A stretch of 64,000 bases of DNA from Desertivirga arenae (lineage in GTDB: Bacteria > Bacteroidota > Bacteroidia > Sphingobacteriales > Sphingobacteriaceae): assembly GCF_017355785.1 (NCBI RefSeq), contig NZ_JAFEWE010000003.1:434001-498000 (forward strand). The letters are read 5' to 3'. The notes under the pieces are model-generated. The model was not told where the DNA came from. It did no database searches and saw only the letters and a program-made list of their open reading frames with translations. A program made the position numbers and the translations under genes. This document shows, in pieces, positions 18,747-26,707 of the stretch (within the stretch, counting starts at the first letter, position 1; every line of letters starts with the position of its first letter).

Positions 18747-19508
18747 ATGCTGCTATATACGCTATTCTCCTATCAACTTGAGACCTCCGATATTCTGCTT
18801 ATCCTTTTGGTGGCCTTGTTGAGTGGAATGTCAAAAACGGGAGTTCACGGTGCAGGAATGCTTTCGGTACCCCTATTGGCAGTAGTATTTGGAGGACAAA
18901 ATTCAAGTGGAGTTATGCTCCCCATCCTTTTGATCGCGGATGTTATTGGAGTATGGTATTACCACAGGCACGCTTCAGTGAAGCACCTTAAAATGCTCAT
19001 TCCCTTTGCCATAGCGGGAATTGCTCTTGGGACGGTAATTGGTAAAATGATCAATGATCAAACGTTCAGAGCGATAATGGCAGTTACTATTCTGGGAAGT
19101 ATAGTGATCATGATCTGGCTGAAACAAGAAAAAAACAAAAAAGATATCCCCCATAACCGGGTCTTTGCAGGAACAATGGGAATTTTGGGTGGCTTTACTT
19201 CCATGGTAGGAAATCTGGCGGGCAGTGTGATGGCCGTTTACCTTCTTGCAGTCGAGTTACCGAAGAATATTTATATCGGAACCACGGCATGGTTCTTTTT
19301 GATCATTAATTGGGCGAAGGTACCCTCGCATGTTTTTATTTGGCATACCATCCATCTAAATACTGTTCTCCTGGCCTTATCTACCACTCCCGCTATTATT
19401 CTTGGAGCAGCGTTTGGCATTGCCATTGTTAAAAGGATCTCAGAAGAAAAGTATCGCTGGTTCATCATATCCATGACTGTTTTCGCAGCGGTCCTTATGT
19501 TATTTTAG
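18747..19508 (+). CDS. TauE/SafE family sulfite/sulfoacetate-type permease
   Basis: Inner-membrane permease of 253 aa with about eight predicted helices. The family pattern is the paired half with GMSKTGVHGAGMLSVPLL near the N-terminus and GGFTSMVGNLAGSVMAVYLL in the middle. Family members export small organic or inorganic anions such as sulfite, sulfoacetate or taurine-related compounds; the substrate here is unknown. The ATG at 18747 is chosen over an in-frame TTG at 18693 because the added residues are not membrane-like, and a near-consensus -7 box (TATCTTCG, 18716-18723) lies between them. No sulfur-metabolism gene is adjacent. Confidence 0.85.
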   Translation: MLLYTLFSYQLETSDILLILLVALLSGMSKTGVHGAGMLSVPLLAVVFGGQNSSGVMLPILLIADVIGVWYYHRHASVKHLKMLIPFAIAGIALGTVIGKMINDQTFRAIMAVTILGSIVIMIWLKQEKNKKDIPHNRVFAGTMGILGGFTSMVGNLAGSVMAVYLLAVELPKNIYIGTTAWFFLIINWAKVPSHVFIWHTIHLNTVLLALSTTPAIILGAAFGIAIVKRISEEKYRWFIISMTVFAAVLMLF

Positions 19509-19829
19509 TATACACTTTTATAAGCAGTTGTAGATGAAAAGCTACATCGGTTAAAAAACTTACGTCTTTGTATCTGCAAAATAAGGCTATTAAAACATCA
19601 GGAGATATAAAAACCAGCCTATTTTACTCATTTTTAGTTTTTTACAGAAAAATCAATATTTGGCAGAGTTTTTACTAGATGTTAAATACCTATGAAAAAC
19701 ATTTACAAGATAAAAGCCCGCATGTACAAAGTTGCCGATGGCGTTCAGCAATTGATGATGATCTATTTCAGGTTCTGATTTCTCTTTGTAATCCATCACG
19801 ATTCCTTAACATCCTGCGAATTTCTAAGC
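19509..19829. other. 321-bp intergenic gap with two overlapping candidate micro-ORFs
   Basis: This stretch separates the convergent TauE/SafE and helicase genes. On the plus strand an ATG at 19692 opens a 28-codon frame to 19778 (starts MKNIYKIKARMYKV). On the minus strand an ATG at 19796 opens a 47-codon frame to 19653 (starts MDYKEKSEPEIDHH, with a hydrophobic middle) that begins 33 nt after the helicase stop. They overlap, so at most one is likely real and possibly neither. No strong terminator was seen. Confidence 0.3.
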
Positions 19830-21719
19830 TTAGCTCATAAACTCCCAGGCACTCTTGTAGGCGTCTGTTGTTTCTGTATGACTAATAAAGTTTGCGTAGA
19901 ACTGGTGACGGGATAAAGTAACACTGTCTCCTATCACCACTAGTTTCTTGCGTGCCCGGGTCATGGCGACATTCATTCTTCTAATATCTGATAGGAATCC
20001 GATGGCGGATTCATCGTTGCTTCTTGTCATACTGATATACACTACATCACGCTCCTGTCCCTGGAAACTATCAATCGTATTCACGGAAATATTCCGATGG
20101 AAGGGTTCAAGTTCAGGTGATTCCGCAATCAAGTTCTTCAGCAATAGGACCTGCTCTCTGTAGGGAGAGATAATAGCAACGCTGGTGTCTTCAGTAAACT
20201 TAGCAGAAATTTCGGTCAGGTGATTTACAAGAAAAACAGCTTCCTCCGGATTATTTAAACTTACTCCTTCTTTAACCTCAGTAAAACTGCATCCTGCAGT
20301 ATTGATATATGACAGTGCAGGTTCATCTTCTTTGATCACCCGGTTTGCAACTGATTCGTGTGCGACTAATTTATTTTCATAAAATACCTGAGATGAATAA
20401 GCCATAATCCGAGAGTTCATCCGGTACTGCTCTTCAAGTAAGGTAACGGCCTCAGGATGATAATGCACTAATTTTTCCAGTAGTGTATTGTTTAAGCCTT
20501 TTCTGGCAGCTTCCTCCGATTTAATTGTTGGAGGTAATTGACAATGGTCTCCTGCCAGGACAAGCTTTTTAGCCTTTAATACAGGTATCCATGTAGCTGG
20601 TTCCAAAGCCTGCCCGGCTTCGTCAATTACTACCGTTTCGTATTTCAATCCACGGACACTATAATGGTTCGCCCCAACAAGTGTGGCAGTAATAATTTGT
20701 GCCTTGCAGATAAGATCCTCGGCAATAAACTGCTCTATCTGATTAACCTCTTTCTGGATCTTGTATGCTTCGTCGAATAAAGCCTTCCTCTGTTCCCGCT
20801 CGGCTTTCCCAAAATTCCTTTTGTACTTATGAGCCATATTAACGTACTCCGCGGCCTGCTTTTTAAGCTTCTTTGCATCCCTCATGGAAGGATGCTCGCT
20901 GATCTTAGCATCAAGGGTTAGAGATACAAGCTTATCTGAAACGCGAGCCGGGTTCCCTATCCTTAATACATTGAGACCTTCCGCCGCTAGCTTTTCACTC
21001 AATAAATCTACAGCAGTATTACTGGGAGCAACTACCAGGATCTGCTTCTGATCGCGTTCTGATAGTTCTTTAATGGCCTGTATTAAAGTGGTTGTTTTTC
21101 CTGTTCCAGGAGGACCATGAATAACGGCGAGCTCATTGGCAGCAATAATTTTGCGTACAGCTTCCTGTTGTTTTTGATTAAGACTGGAGGATTTATAGTC
21201 AATATTTTCTTTAAAAGAAGCCTTCTCCTCTCCCATCAAAGTTTCGAGAAGACGGGATTTTGGCGATAGCTCCGCTAATTTAGCAGCCTGTTTCAAAGCT
21301 TGTTCCATTTCTTCATAACTATTATTGTCAAATAATAGCTCCAAACCCAATTTCCCATCCGCAGCCCAATCCGGAAGATCATCAGAACGAAGGGTGATCT
21401 TTAAACGGTTATTATTCAGATAACCAATAGTCCCTTCCACACGATAACTTTGAGAATCATGATTGGAAAATAAAACAGCTGAAGCTCCTGACCGGAATTG
21501 ATGAGGGGAATCCTGATTACCACCTCGTTCTACTTCTACTGTTATATAATCTCCCCTGCCTATTTCAGTACCTCTGATGGCTATGGGATACCACACCAAC
21601 CCTAAAGCGCGACGATCAGAAATACTTGTTGATTGTGTTTGCTCAAGATACTGGCGCAAATCTTCATTATACTCAATTTTTAGGAGTGCAAGTTGGTCCT
21701 GGAAATATGTGTTTGACAA
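19830..21719 (-). CDS. SF1B helicase, Upf1/IGHMBP2-like AAA domain protein
   Basis: Cytoplasmic superfamily 1B ATP-dependent DNA/RNA helicase, 629 aa. The N-terminal OB-like/stalk region (1-180) is followed by RecA-1 with Walker A GPPGTGKT (202-209), the Q-motif region LNQKQQEAV, Walker B VIDEAGQALEP and motif III AGDHCQLPPT. RecA-2 has motif V FQGQERDVVYISMTRS and motif VI MNVAMTRARKKL. These match the Upf1/IGHMBP2 group. No ATG lies near the family N-terminus; the frame opens with a TTG at 21719 giving MSNTYFQDQLALLKIE, which fits the usual start, so a TTG start is accepted. It is divergent from the dioxygenase. In vivo role unknown. Confidence 0.88.
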   Translation of the reverse strand: MSNTYFQDQLALLKIEYNEDLRQYLEQTQSTSISDRRALGLVWYPIAIRGTEIGRGDYITVEVERGGNQDSPHQFRSGASAVLFSNHDSQSYRVEGTIGYLNNNRLKITLRSDDLPDWAADGKLGLELLFDNNSYEEMEQALKQAAKLAELSPKSRLLETLMGEEKASFKENIDYKSSSLNQKQQEAVRKIIAANELAVIHGPPGTGKTTTLIQAIKELSERDQKQILVVAPSNTAVDLLSEKLAAEGLNVLRIGNPARVSDKLVSLTLDAKISEHPSMRDAKKLKKQAAEYVNMAHKYKRNFGKAEREQRKALFDEAYKIQKEVNQIEQFIAEDLICKAQIITATLVGANHYSVRGLKYETVVIDEAGQALEPATWIPVLKAKKLVLAGDHCQLPPTIKSEEAARKGLNNTLLEKLVHYHPEAVTLLEEQYRMNSRIMAYSSQVFYENKLVAHESVANRVIKEDEPALSYINTAGCSFTEVKEGVSLNNPEEAVFLVNHLTEISAKFTEDTSVAIISPYREQVLLLKNLIAESPELEPFHRNISVNTIDSFQGQERDVVYISMTRSNDESAIGFLSDIRRMNVAMTRARKKLVVIGDSVTLSRHQFYANFISHTETTDAYKSAWEFMS

Positions 21720-21928
21720 AACTTCGTATTTGGATTTAAGAAACGGCTTCCAAGCTACATATATTATATATGTTTTGAAAATGGCGTTTAACCAAATCGT
21801 TCTATGGAGAAAAATCCTTACGCTTAATTCTTATCCTACATCAATGTAAGGGTTCCTGAAGCAGCGTAATTTTGAATCAACAAATCAGGAAAGACAAAAG
21901 CCTGAGCTTAACATTAAAAATAAACGCT

Positions 21929-22864
21929 ATGGAAGATAAAATTTTAGGACTTCACCACATCACAGCTATTGCAGGTGAAGCAAGGCGAAACTTTGATTTT
22001 TACACAAGGGTTTTAGGGTTACGTCTGGTTAAGAAAACGGTAAACTTTGACGACCCTTATACTTACCATTTTTACTATGGGGATAAGGTAGGAACTCCAG
22101 GAACTATACTCACCTTCTTCCCCTGGGAAGGTATTCAAAAAGGACGCCGGGGAACACAACAGGTAACTGAAATAGGTTATTCGGTTCCCGAAAACAGCTT
22201 GGATTTTTGGTTGAAACGCTTTGAAGCAAACAAGGTAAGTTACCAAAAGGTAGCAGAGAGGTTTGGTGAACAATATCTAAGTTTCAAAGATCCTGATGGC
22301 TTGCCCTTCGGATTAATTGTACCGAAATCTGCAGATGCAAGACAGCCATGGGAAACAGCTGAGGTTGGTGCAGAATACTCAACCAGAGGTTTCCATAATA
22401 TAACGGTTACCACGAATAAACTTCATCCTACTGCAGATGTACTAACTAACCTATTCGGTTACCGCCTGCTTGAGCAACATGTTAACCGCTACCGCTTCAT
22501 CACCGATACTGTAGAGAATGCTGCAATTGTTGATGTGGTAGAAGCGCCGGGAGAAGTAATTGGCCAGGTAGCTGGAGGCTCTGTACACCATGTAGCTTTC
22601 CGGGTAGATAATGATGAAGTACTGTTGCGCTTCCGGGAGAAGATTCTTAACTACGGTCTGCAAATCACTGAAAAGATCGATAGAAATTACTTCTATTCCT
22701 TGTACTTCCGTGAACCTGGAGGAGTATTGTTCGAAATAGCTACAGACAATCCAGGCTTTGCAGTTGACGAAAGTGTAGAAGAATTAGGCAGTGGATTAAA
22801 ACTACCTGAACAATATGAGGCTTACCGGGAAGACATTTCAAGTAAACTAGCAAAACTCGACTAA
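21929..22864 (+). CDS. Ring-cleaving dioxygenase, MhqO-like (VOC fold)
   Basis: Vicinal-oxygen-chelate protein of 311 aa with two tandem glyoxalase-like modules. Metal-site candidates are His9/His10 in GLHHITAIAG, the repeated FHNITV and VHHVAFRV histidines, and the glutamate in VLFEIATD. It resembles MhqO/LinE-type extradiol dioxygenases, which open hydroquinone rings. The ATG at 21929 (MEDKILGLHH) is preferred over an in-frame TTG at 21872. It is the first gene of a tight operon; the next ATG begins 1 nt after its stop and encodes an MhqD-like esterase. The same pairing confers quinone resistance in Bacillus, so a quinone/catechol detoxification role is inferred. Confidence 0.87.
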   Translation: MEDKILGLHHITAIAGEARRNFDFYTRVLGLRLVKKTVNFDDPYTYHFYYGDKVGTPGTILTFFPWEGIQKGRRGTQQVTEIGYSVPENSLDFWLKRFEANKVSYQKVAERFGEQYLSFKDPDGLPFGLIVPKSADARQPWETAEVGAEYSTRGFHNITVTTNKLHPTADVLTNLFGYRLLEQHVNRYRFITDTVENAAIVDVVEAPGEVIGQVAGGSVHHVAFRVDNDEVLLRFREKILNYGLQITEKIDRNYFYSLYFREPGGVLFEIATDNPGFAVDESVEELGSGLKLPEQYEAYREDISSKLAKLD

Positions 22865-22865
22865 C

Positions 22866-23504
22866 ATGTATACACACGAAAAAAATATTATAAAAGCAGG
22901 TCTTCCTGCATCTGAAGCAAAAAGAGCAATTATAATGATACACGGCAGAGGGGCATCTGCTGAGAGTATCGTTTCTCTTGCGGGCCATTTAAATCTGGAT
23001 GATGCCGCAATTTACGCTCCACAGGCAAGTAACCACAGCTGGTATCCTTATAGCTTCATGGCGCCTGTTAAGGAAAATCAACCCGCCCTTGATTCTGCTT
23101 TACAGTTGATTGGAAACACTGTACTGGAAATTGTGAGAGAGGGAATTTCCCTTAACAGGATCTATTTCCTGGGATTTTCGCAGGGTGCCTGTTTAAGTTT
23201 GGAGTACGTTACAAGAAATGCAGCAAAATATGGGGGTGTGATTGCTTTTACAGGTGGATTGGTGGGGCAAGAGCTTAATTTAGATAACTATAAGGGCAAT
23301 TTCGAACGCACTCCTCTTCTGATCACCACCGGCGACCCTGATCCTCATGTGCCTGTTTCAAGAGTCGAAGAAAGCATCAAAGTTATTGAGGGTTTGAATG
23401 GGGCGGTAACATCAAGAGTGTACAAAGGCCGCCCTCATACTATTCAAATGGAAGAAATCAATCTTGCTAACGACTTAATCCTTAAAACTGATGGAGAATT
23501 TTAA
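22866..23504 (+). CDS. Alpha/beta-hydrolase, MhqD-like carboxylesterase
   Basis: Cytoplasmic serine hydrolase of 212 aa in the phospholipase/carboxylesterase family. The nucleophile is Ser105 in GFSQGA, the acid is probably Asp157 or Asp159 in TTGDPDPHVP, and the catalytic His is His191 in GRPHTI. HGRGASAES near residue 26 forms the oxyanion loop. It starts 1 nt after the dioxygenase stop and overlaps the following cupin gene by 14 nt, so the three are almost certainly co-transcribed and translationally coupled. The Bacillus homologue MhqD belongs to the hydroquinone-stress regulon; its substrate is not established. Confidence 0.88.
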   Translation: MYTHEKNIIKAGLPASEAKRAIIMIHGRGASAESIVSLAGHLNLDDAAIYAPQASNHSWYPYSFMAPVKENQPALDSALQLIGNTVLEIVREGISLNRIYFLGFSQGACLSLEYVTRNAAKYGGVIAFTGGLVGQELNLDNYKGNFERTPLLITTGDPDPHVPVSRVEESIKVIEGLNGAVTSRVYKGRPHTIQMEEINLANDLILKTDGEF

Positions 23505-23847
23505 ATTAACCAGAGTTTACGCTAATGAGGCTGGTGACAGTTACTTTGAAGATGTAGAAGTGCCTTTATACTCCAAAGGCCCCATTGGATATTTGTCAGA
23601 AAACTTCGAAGTGAAAGATTTGAGTTTCCGCAAGGTATCTCCGGAATATGATTACGATTTCCATACGGCCCCTGCAAGGCAGTATATCATCCTTCTGGAT
23701 GGAGAGATCGAAATAGAGACATCGCTTGGAGAAAAAAGAATTTTTGGTGCCGGAGACGTTTTATTTGTAGAAGATACTAACGGAAAAGGGCATAGAACCA
23801 AGAATCTGCAGGCCCAGGAGCGAAAGTCTATTTTTGTTACGATTTAA
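23491..23847 (+). CDS. Cupin-domain protein
   Basis: A single-domain beta-barrel protein of 118 aa. The cupin core shows as HTAPARQYIILLDGEIEIE (motif 1, with His and acidic positions) and FGAGDVLFVEDTNGKGH (motif 2, ending in a His). It may bind a metal and act as a small dioxygenase, isomerase or sensor of the aromatic compound handled by its two upstream partners. The ATG lies 14 nt inside the esterase gene. A hairpin with a 9-bp outer stem follows 20 nt after its stop. Confidence 0.82.
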   Translation: MENFKLTRVYANEAGDSYFEDVEVPLYSKGPIGYLSENFEVKDLSFRKVSPEYDYDFHTAPARQYIILLDGEIEIETSLGEKRIFGAGDVLFVEDTNGKGHRTKNLQAQERKSIFVTI

Positions 23848-23895
23848 AAATATTGTTTTTGAAAAAACCCGCGTGCTGATTTAAGGATAAAAACT

Positions 23896-23903
23896 TATCT
23901 TTG
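23896..23903 (+). promoter_or_regulatory. -7 box upstream of the OmpA gene
   Basis: TATCTTTG, an exact match to the Bacteroidota -7 element, 341 nt before the OmpA ATG and 48 nt after the cupin stop. No convincing -33 TTG was found at the normal spacing. Confidence 0.45.
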
Positions 23904-24226
23904 CTGCCACGCGGGTAATTTATTAGAAAGGGGTCTATAAATTACATATCTATCTACGATTTAATAAGTTGTATGGCGTGCAGCTTATTGAAATAATTAA
24001 TATACCTTGAAAAAAACAGCAGACTGGTTCTCCACTTTTGCTTTCTCGCAATTTATCTATGAGTTAAATACCTGTATTAACAGTTGTATCAAAAAAACCC
24101 ACTTTTTTACGAATAAGTCCGTTTACATGTGCAAAAAACAATTTTCTTTGAAAAAGTGTTATACAGGCACATACACTAATATTTAAGCAATAATTAAGAT
24201 CACTAATAATTCAAATTCAAAACTGT

Positions 24227-24233
24227 AAGGAGG
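24227..24233 (+). promoter_or_regulatory. Strong Shine-Dalgarno of the OmpA gene
   Basis: AAGGAGG, perfectly complementary to the usual anti-SD, 11 nt before the ATG at 24245. Such a site is rare in this phylum, where highly expressed genes often lack one. Confidence 0.5.
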
Positions 24234-24244
24234 CTGTAATTCCT

Positions 24245-25579
24245 ATGAAACAATTTCTACAAGATGACAAAGCGGACCCGCTAAGTTCCACTTCAAACAC
24301 AAAAAAATCAGGACTCGGAAAAAAATTAATACTTTCTTTTCTTCTCGGTGCATTTGCAACTTGCGCATTTGCCCAAAGTAATGGACCAGACAGTACGGGC
24401 AGATACAGAGCTAAGCACTTGAGAACCTGGTCGGTTGGAGCGTTTGGGGGACTTTTAACTCCACATACCCTTTTTTGGTCTAACAAGAATAATGATTACC
24501 GTACTCCAACAGAAACATTTGGATACGGCGTTTTTGTTAAGAAACAAATTATCCCGGCTTTTGGATTCCAGGTTGACTGGATGAGAGGGGAAGTTAAAGG
24601 AATCAGAGCGCAAACTCCGCTTGGGATAACTGCTGGATCATCCTATAAAACCACTTTTGGCTATGCAGCTAATTTTACGGCACATTATACTTTTGTTAAC
24701 TTCAAAATGCATGATGAGTTCGGTTTAATTGGCCCATACATTAAGTCGGGTATCGGATACTCCAACTTTAAACCAGAAGCGGTAAATTCAGGAAACACCG
24801 AGCCTGGATATCGTGAGGCATTTATAATTCCAGCCGGATTAGGTTTGAAGATCGGCTTATGGAAAGGTATTAACCTCGACATGGGTTACACCATCAACTT
24901 CATGAAAACAGACCGTTTTGATAGCTACGATTATGGTAATACTTACGACAAGTGGTCATTCAGCCATGTAGGTCTGGAGATTGCTCTTGGCAAGAAAAGC
25001 AAACACCAGATGTCGTGGTATAATCCATCCGCAAGAGTTGGCAATCCATATGATGACACTGCCCTTAAAAGAGCAATTGCGAGATTGGATAGTCTGCAAA
25101 AAGAAGATCGTGCTAGATACGATCGTGAGTTGGGTGATGCTGATAATGATGGCGTGGCTAATAAATTTGACAAATGTCCAAATACGCCAGATTCGGTACG
25201 TGTGGACGGATCAGGTTGTCCGCTGCCTAAGTTTGCCGAAGATATCCTGAGAGATGCATTTAATAACCTGGAATTCGAATTTGGTAAGGCTAACATCAGA
25301 AATAGCTCCTATCCATCTTTAGATAAGTTAGCTAAACTACTTGTTGATCATGGATATACCTTGAAAATTTCAGGTCATACTGATGCCGTTGGTTCTGATA
25401 AATTCAACTTCAAATTGTCAAAAGACAGAGCAGAAGCTGTAAAATCATACCTGGTAAGCAAAGGTGCAAATGCATCAAAAATTGAAGCTACTGGTTATGG
25501 AGAATATCAGCCTATAGCTCCAAACGATACTCCTGAAGGCCGTGCGAAAAACAGGCGCGTAGAACTAACTTTATACTAG
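24245..25579 (+). CDS. OmpA-family outer-membrane protein with TSP type-3 linker
   Basis: Outer-membrane beta-barrel protein of 444 aa that anchors the outer membrane to peptidoglycan. A 23-residue polar N-terminal extension precedes a signal peptide (KKLILSFLLGAFATCAFAQ). An eight-strand-type barrel follows (about 55-255), then a thrombospondin type-3 calcium-binding linker (DADNDGVANKFDKCP) and an OmpA C-terminal domain (about 325-444) with ISGHTDAVGS and KNRRVELTLY. The N-terminal extension is odd, but no other Met lies before the signal peptide and the Shine-Dalgarno supports this start. It has its own terminator and a long structured leader, as expected for an abundant porin-like protein. 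Confidence 0.92.
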   Translation: MKQFLQDDKADPLSSTSNTKKSGLGKKLILSFLLGAFATCAFAQSNGPDSTGRYRAKHLRTWSVGAFGGLLTPHTLFWSNKNNDYRTPTETFGYGVFVKKQIIPAFGFQVDWMRGEVKGIRAQTPLGITAGSSYKTTFGYAANFTAHYTFVNFKMHDEFGLIGPYIKSGIGYSNFKPEAVNSGNTEPGYREAFIIPAGLGLKIGLWKGINLDMGYTINFMKTDRFDSYDYGNTYDKWSFSHVGLEIALGKKSKHQMSWYNPSARVGNPYDDTALKRAIARLDSLQKEDRARYDRELGDADNDGVANKFDKCPNTPDSVRVDGSGCPLPKFAEDILRDAFNNLEFEFGKANIRNSSYPSLDKLAKLLVDHGYTLKISGHTDAVGSDKFNFKLSKDRAEAVKSYLVSKGANASKIEATGYGEYQPIAPNDTPEGRAKNRRVELTLY

Positions 25580-25600
25580 GAAATATTTCATTCCTACCGA

Positions 25601-25632
25601 AGCCGCCTCAACATTCTTGAGGCGGCTTTTTT
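25601..25632 (+). terminator. Intrinsic terminator of the OmpA gene
   Basis: A perfect 11-bp stem (AGCCGCCTCAA / TTGAGGCGGCT) with a 5-nt loop, followed by six T, 22 nt after the stop. Confidence 0.95.
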
Positions 25633-25699
25633 CATTCAATTCCTCGTCTTTTTTCTCTCATAATTAGAGTTTATCAAATAATTTATATAGTATCGCTCC

Positions 25700-26395
25700 A
25701 TGCTGGTTTCTTTAACAATTGTCAGATACAAGCCGCTTTTGGTTCCACTGGCCTTTATTTCCATGGCCTTGCACAGGTTACCCCTTATGCTTAACAGCAA
25801 CTGTACCTTCTGGAAATTAATGGGAAGCGGAAAAAATGGCACATTTGACCTGAAGCCGGATTTCAAACAGTGGGCATTATTAGCAGCCTGGAAAGACGAG
25901 CAGTCATTTGAAAGCTTCAGAAAATCATCTTTCATATCCCTCTGGTGGCGAAAATTCTGTACCGAATCTTACACCATTTTATGCAGCCCAATTAGCAGTC
26001 ACGGGAATTGGGATAATCAGAATCCCTTTGCAAACTTTGAAAACGTTCAATATCAAGGTCCCGTAGCTGTGCTTACCAGGGCCACAATCCGATTAAATCG
26101 ATTAAAGAACTTTTGGCAAAACGTAGATAGGGTAGCAAGCATCATGACCCGTGCAAAAGGCTATATTACCTCTTTCGGGATTGGAGAAGCTCCATTTTTC
26201 CGCCAAGCTACTTTTTCCATATGGGAAAGTTTAGATGATGTTAAAGCCTTTGCTTATCGCTCCGCTGAACACAGGGAGGTTATTCAGAAAACCAGGGACG
26301 AGAACTGGTACAGTGAAGAACTATTTGCAAGATTTAAACCTCTTGCTACCTTTGGAACTTTGAACGGAAAAGATCCCTTAGCTGGAAAAATATAA
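25700..26395 (+). CDS. Spheroidene monooxygenase (CrtA)-like protein
   Basis: A 231-aa protein matching the CrtA family in several blocks: KLMGSGKNGTF, WALLAAWKDEQSF, GPVAVLTRATIR and NWYSEELFARFKPLATFGT. In phototrophs CrtA adds keto groups to acyclic carotenoids with haem iron. Here no photosynthesis or carotenoid gene is near, so the substrate is unknown; many non-phototrophic Bacteroidota carry such a homologue. No signal peptide: the N-terminal hydrophobic segment is part of the fold. A gene of 82 codons starts 2 nt after its stop. Confidence 0.82.
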   Translation: MLVSLTIVRYKPLLVPLAFISMALHRLPLMLNSNCTFWKLMGSGKNGTFDLKPDFKQWALLAAWKDEQSFESFRKSSFISLWWRKFCTESYTILCSPISSHGNWDNQNPFANFENVQYQGPVAVLTRATIRLNRLKNFWQNVDRVASIMTRAKGYITSFGIGEAPFFRQATFSIWESLDDVKAFAYRSAEHREVIQKTRDENWYSEELFARFKPLATFGTLNGKDPLAGKI

Positions 26396-26397
26396 TT

Positions 26398-26646
26398 ATG
26401 AGAGTTGTTGCTGAATTACCGCGTCCTGATTGCAAGATTACTATTTTCTCTATGAACATGAAGTACGTGATCAAATTTGAACAGGGGGTTTTGGAACAAA
26501 CTTATAAGTTATCTGAAATGGATGTAACGGGAGGATTAGATGGAGTATTTCAATTACTTGATGAAGAGTTTATTGCCCAGGTTGTTGAACGTTTCAAAGG
26601 TATGAATCATGATTTCCATGATGCCTATCAGCGGCATGAAGCCTAA
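26398..26646 (+). CDS. Small protein of unknown function downstream of CrtA-like gene
   Basis: An 82-aa soluble protein, slightly acidic, starting MRVVAELPRPDC. Predicted to be alpha/beta, with a helical C-terminal half (FIAQVVERFKGMNHDFHDAY). It begins 2 nt after the CrtA-like stop, so the two are probably one transcript and may work together. A second Met (MNMKYVIKF, 26454) could be the start, giving a 64-aa protein; the first is kept because it abuts the upstream gene. No known family recognised. Confidence 0.65.
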   Translation: MRVVAELPRPDCKITIFSMNMKYVIKFEQGVLEQTYKLSEMDVTGGLDGVFQLLDEEFIAQVVERFKGMNHDFHDAYQRHEA

Positions 26647-26691
26647 CTACTAAAAGTAAATAAAGACGCAGCAATTATTCTGCTGAAATTC

Positions 26692-26699
26692 TATCTTTG
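26692..26699 (+). promoter_or_regulatory. -7 promoter box of lepA
   Basis: TATCTTTG, a perfect Bacteroidota -7 element, ending 8 nt before the lepA ATG. A very short leader is expected. Confidence 0.6.
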
Positions 26700-26707
26700 C
26701 GTTTCAA

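Larger units (their letters stand above)
23848..24244 (+). promoter_or_regulatory. 397-bp gap: structured long leader of the OmpA gene
   Basis: The gap holds an imperfect hairpin with an outer stem ACCCGCGTG/CACGCGGGT (23867-23875 and 23908-23916) and an inner AAGGATAA/TTATCTTT stem. A perfect -7 box TATCTTTG lies at 23896-23903, inside that hairpin. A second hairpin pairs AATAAG with CTTATT (23963-23989). If transcription starts just after the -7 box, the mRNA leader would be about 335 nt. No ORF of note was seen. Confidence 0.5.

Noticed and set aside
23867-23916. Simple terminator for the cupin operon
   Set aside because: The hairpin is not followed by T on the plus strand; its T run is on the minus strand, where no gene is read.
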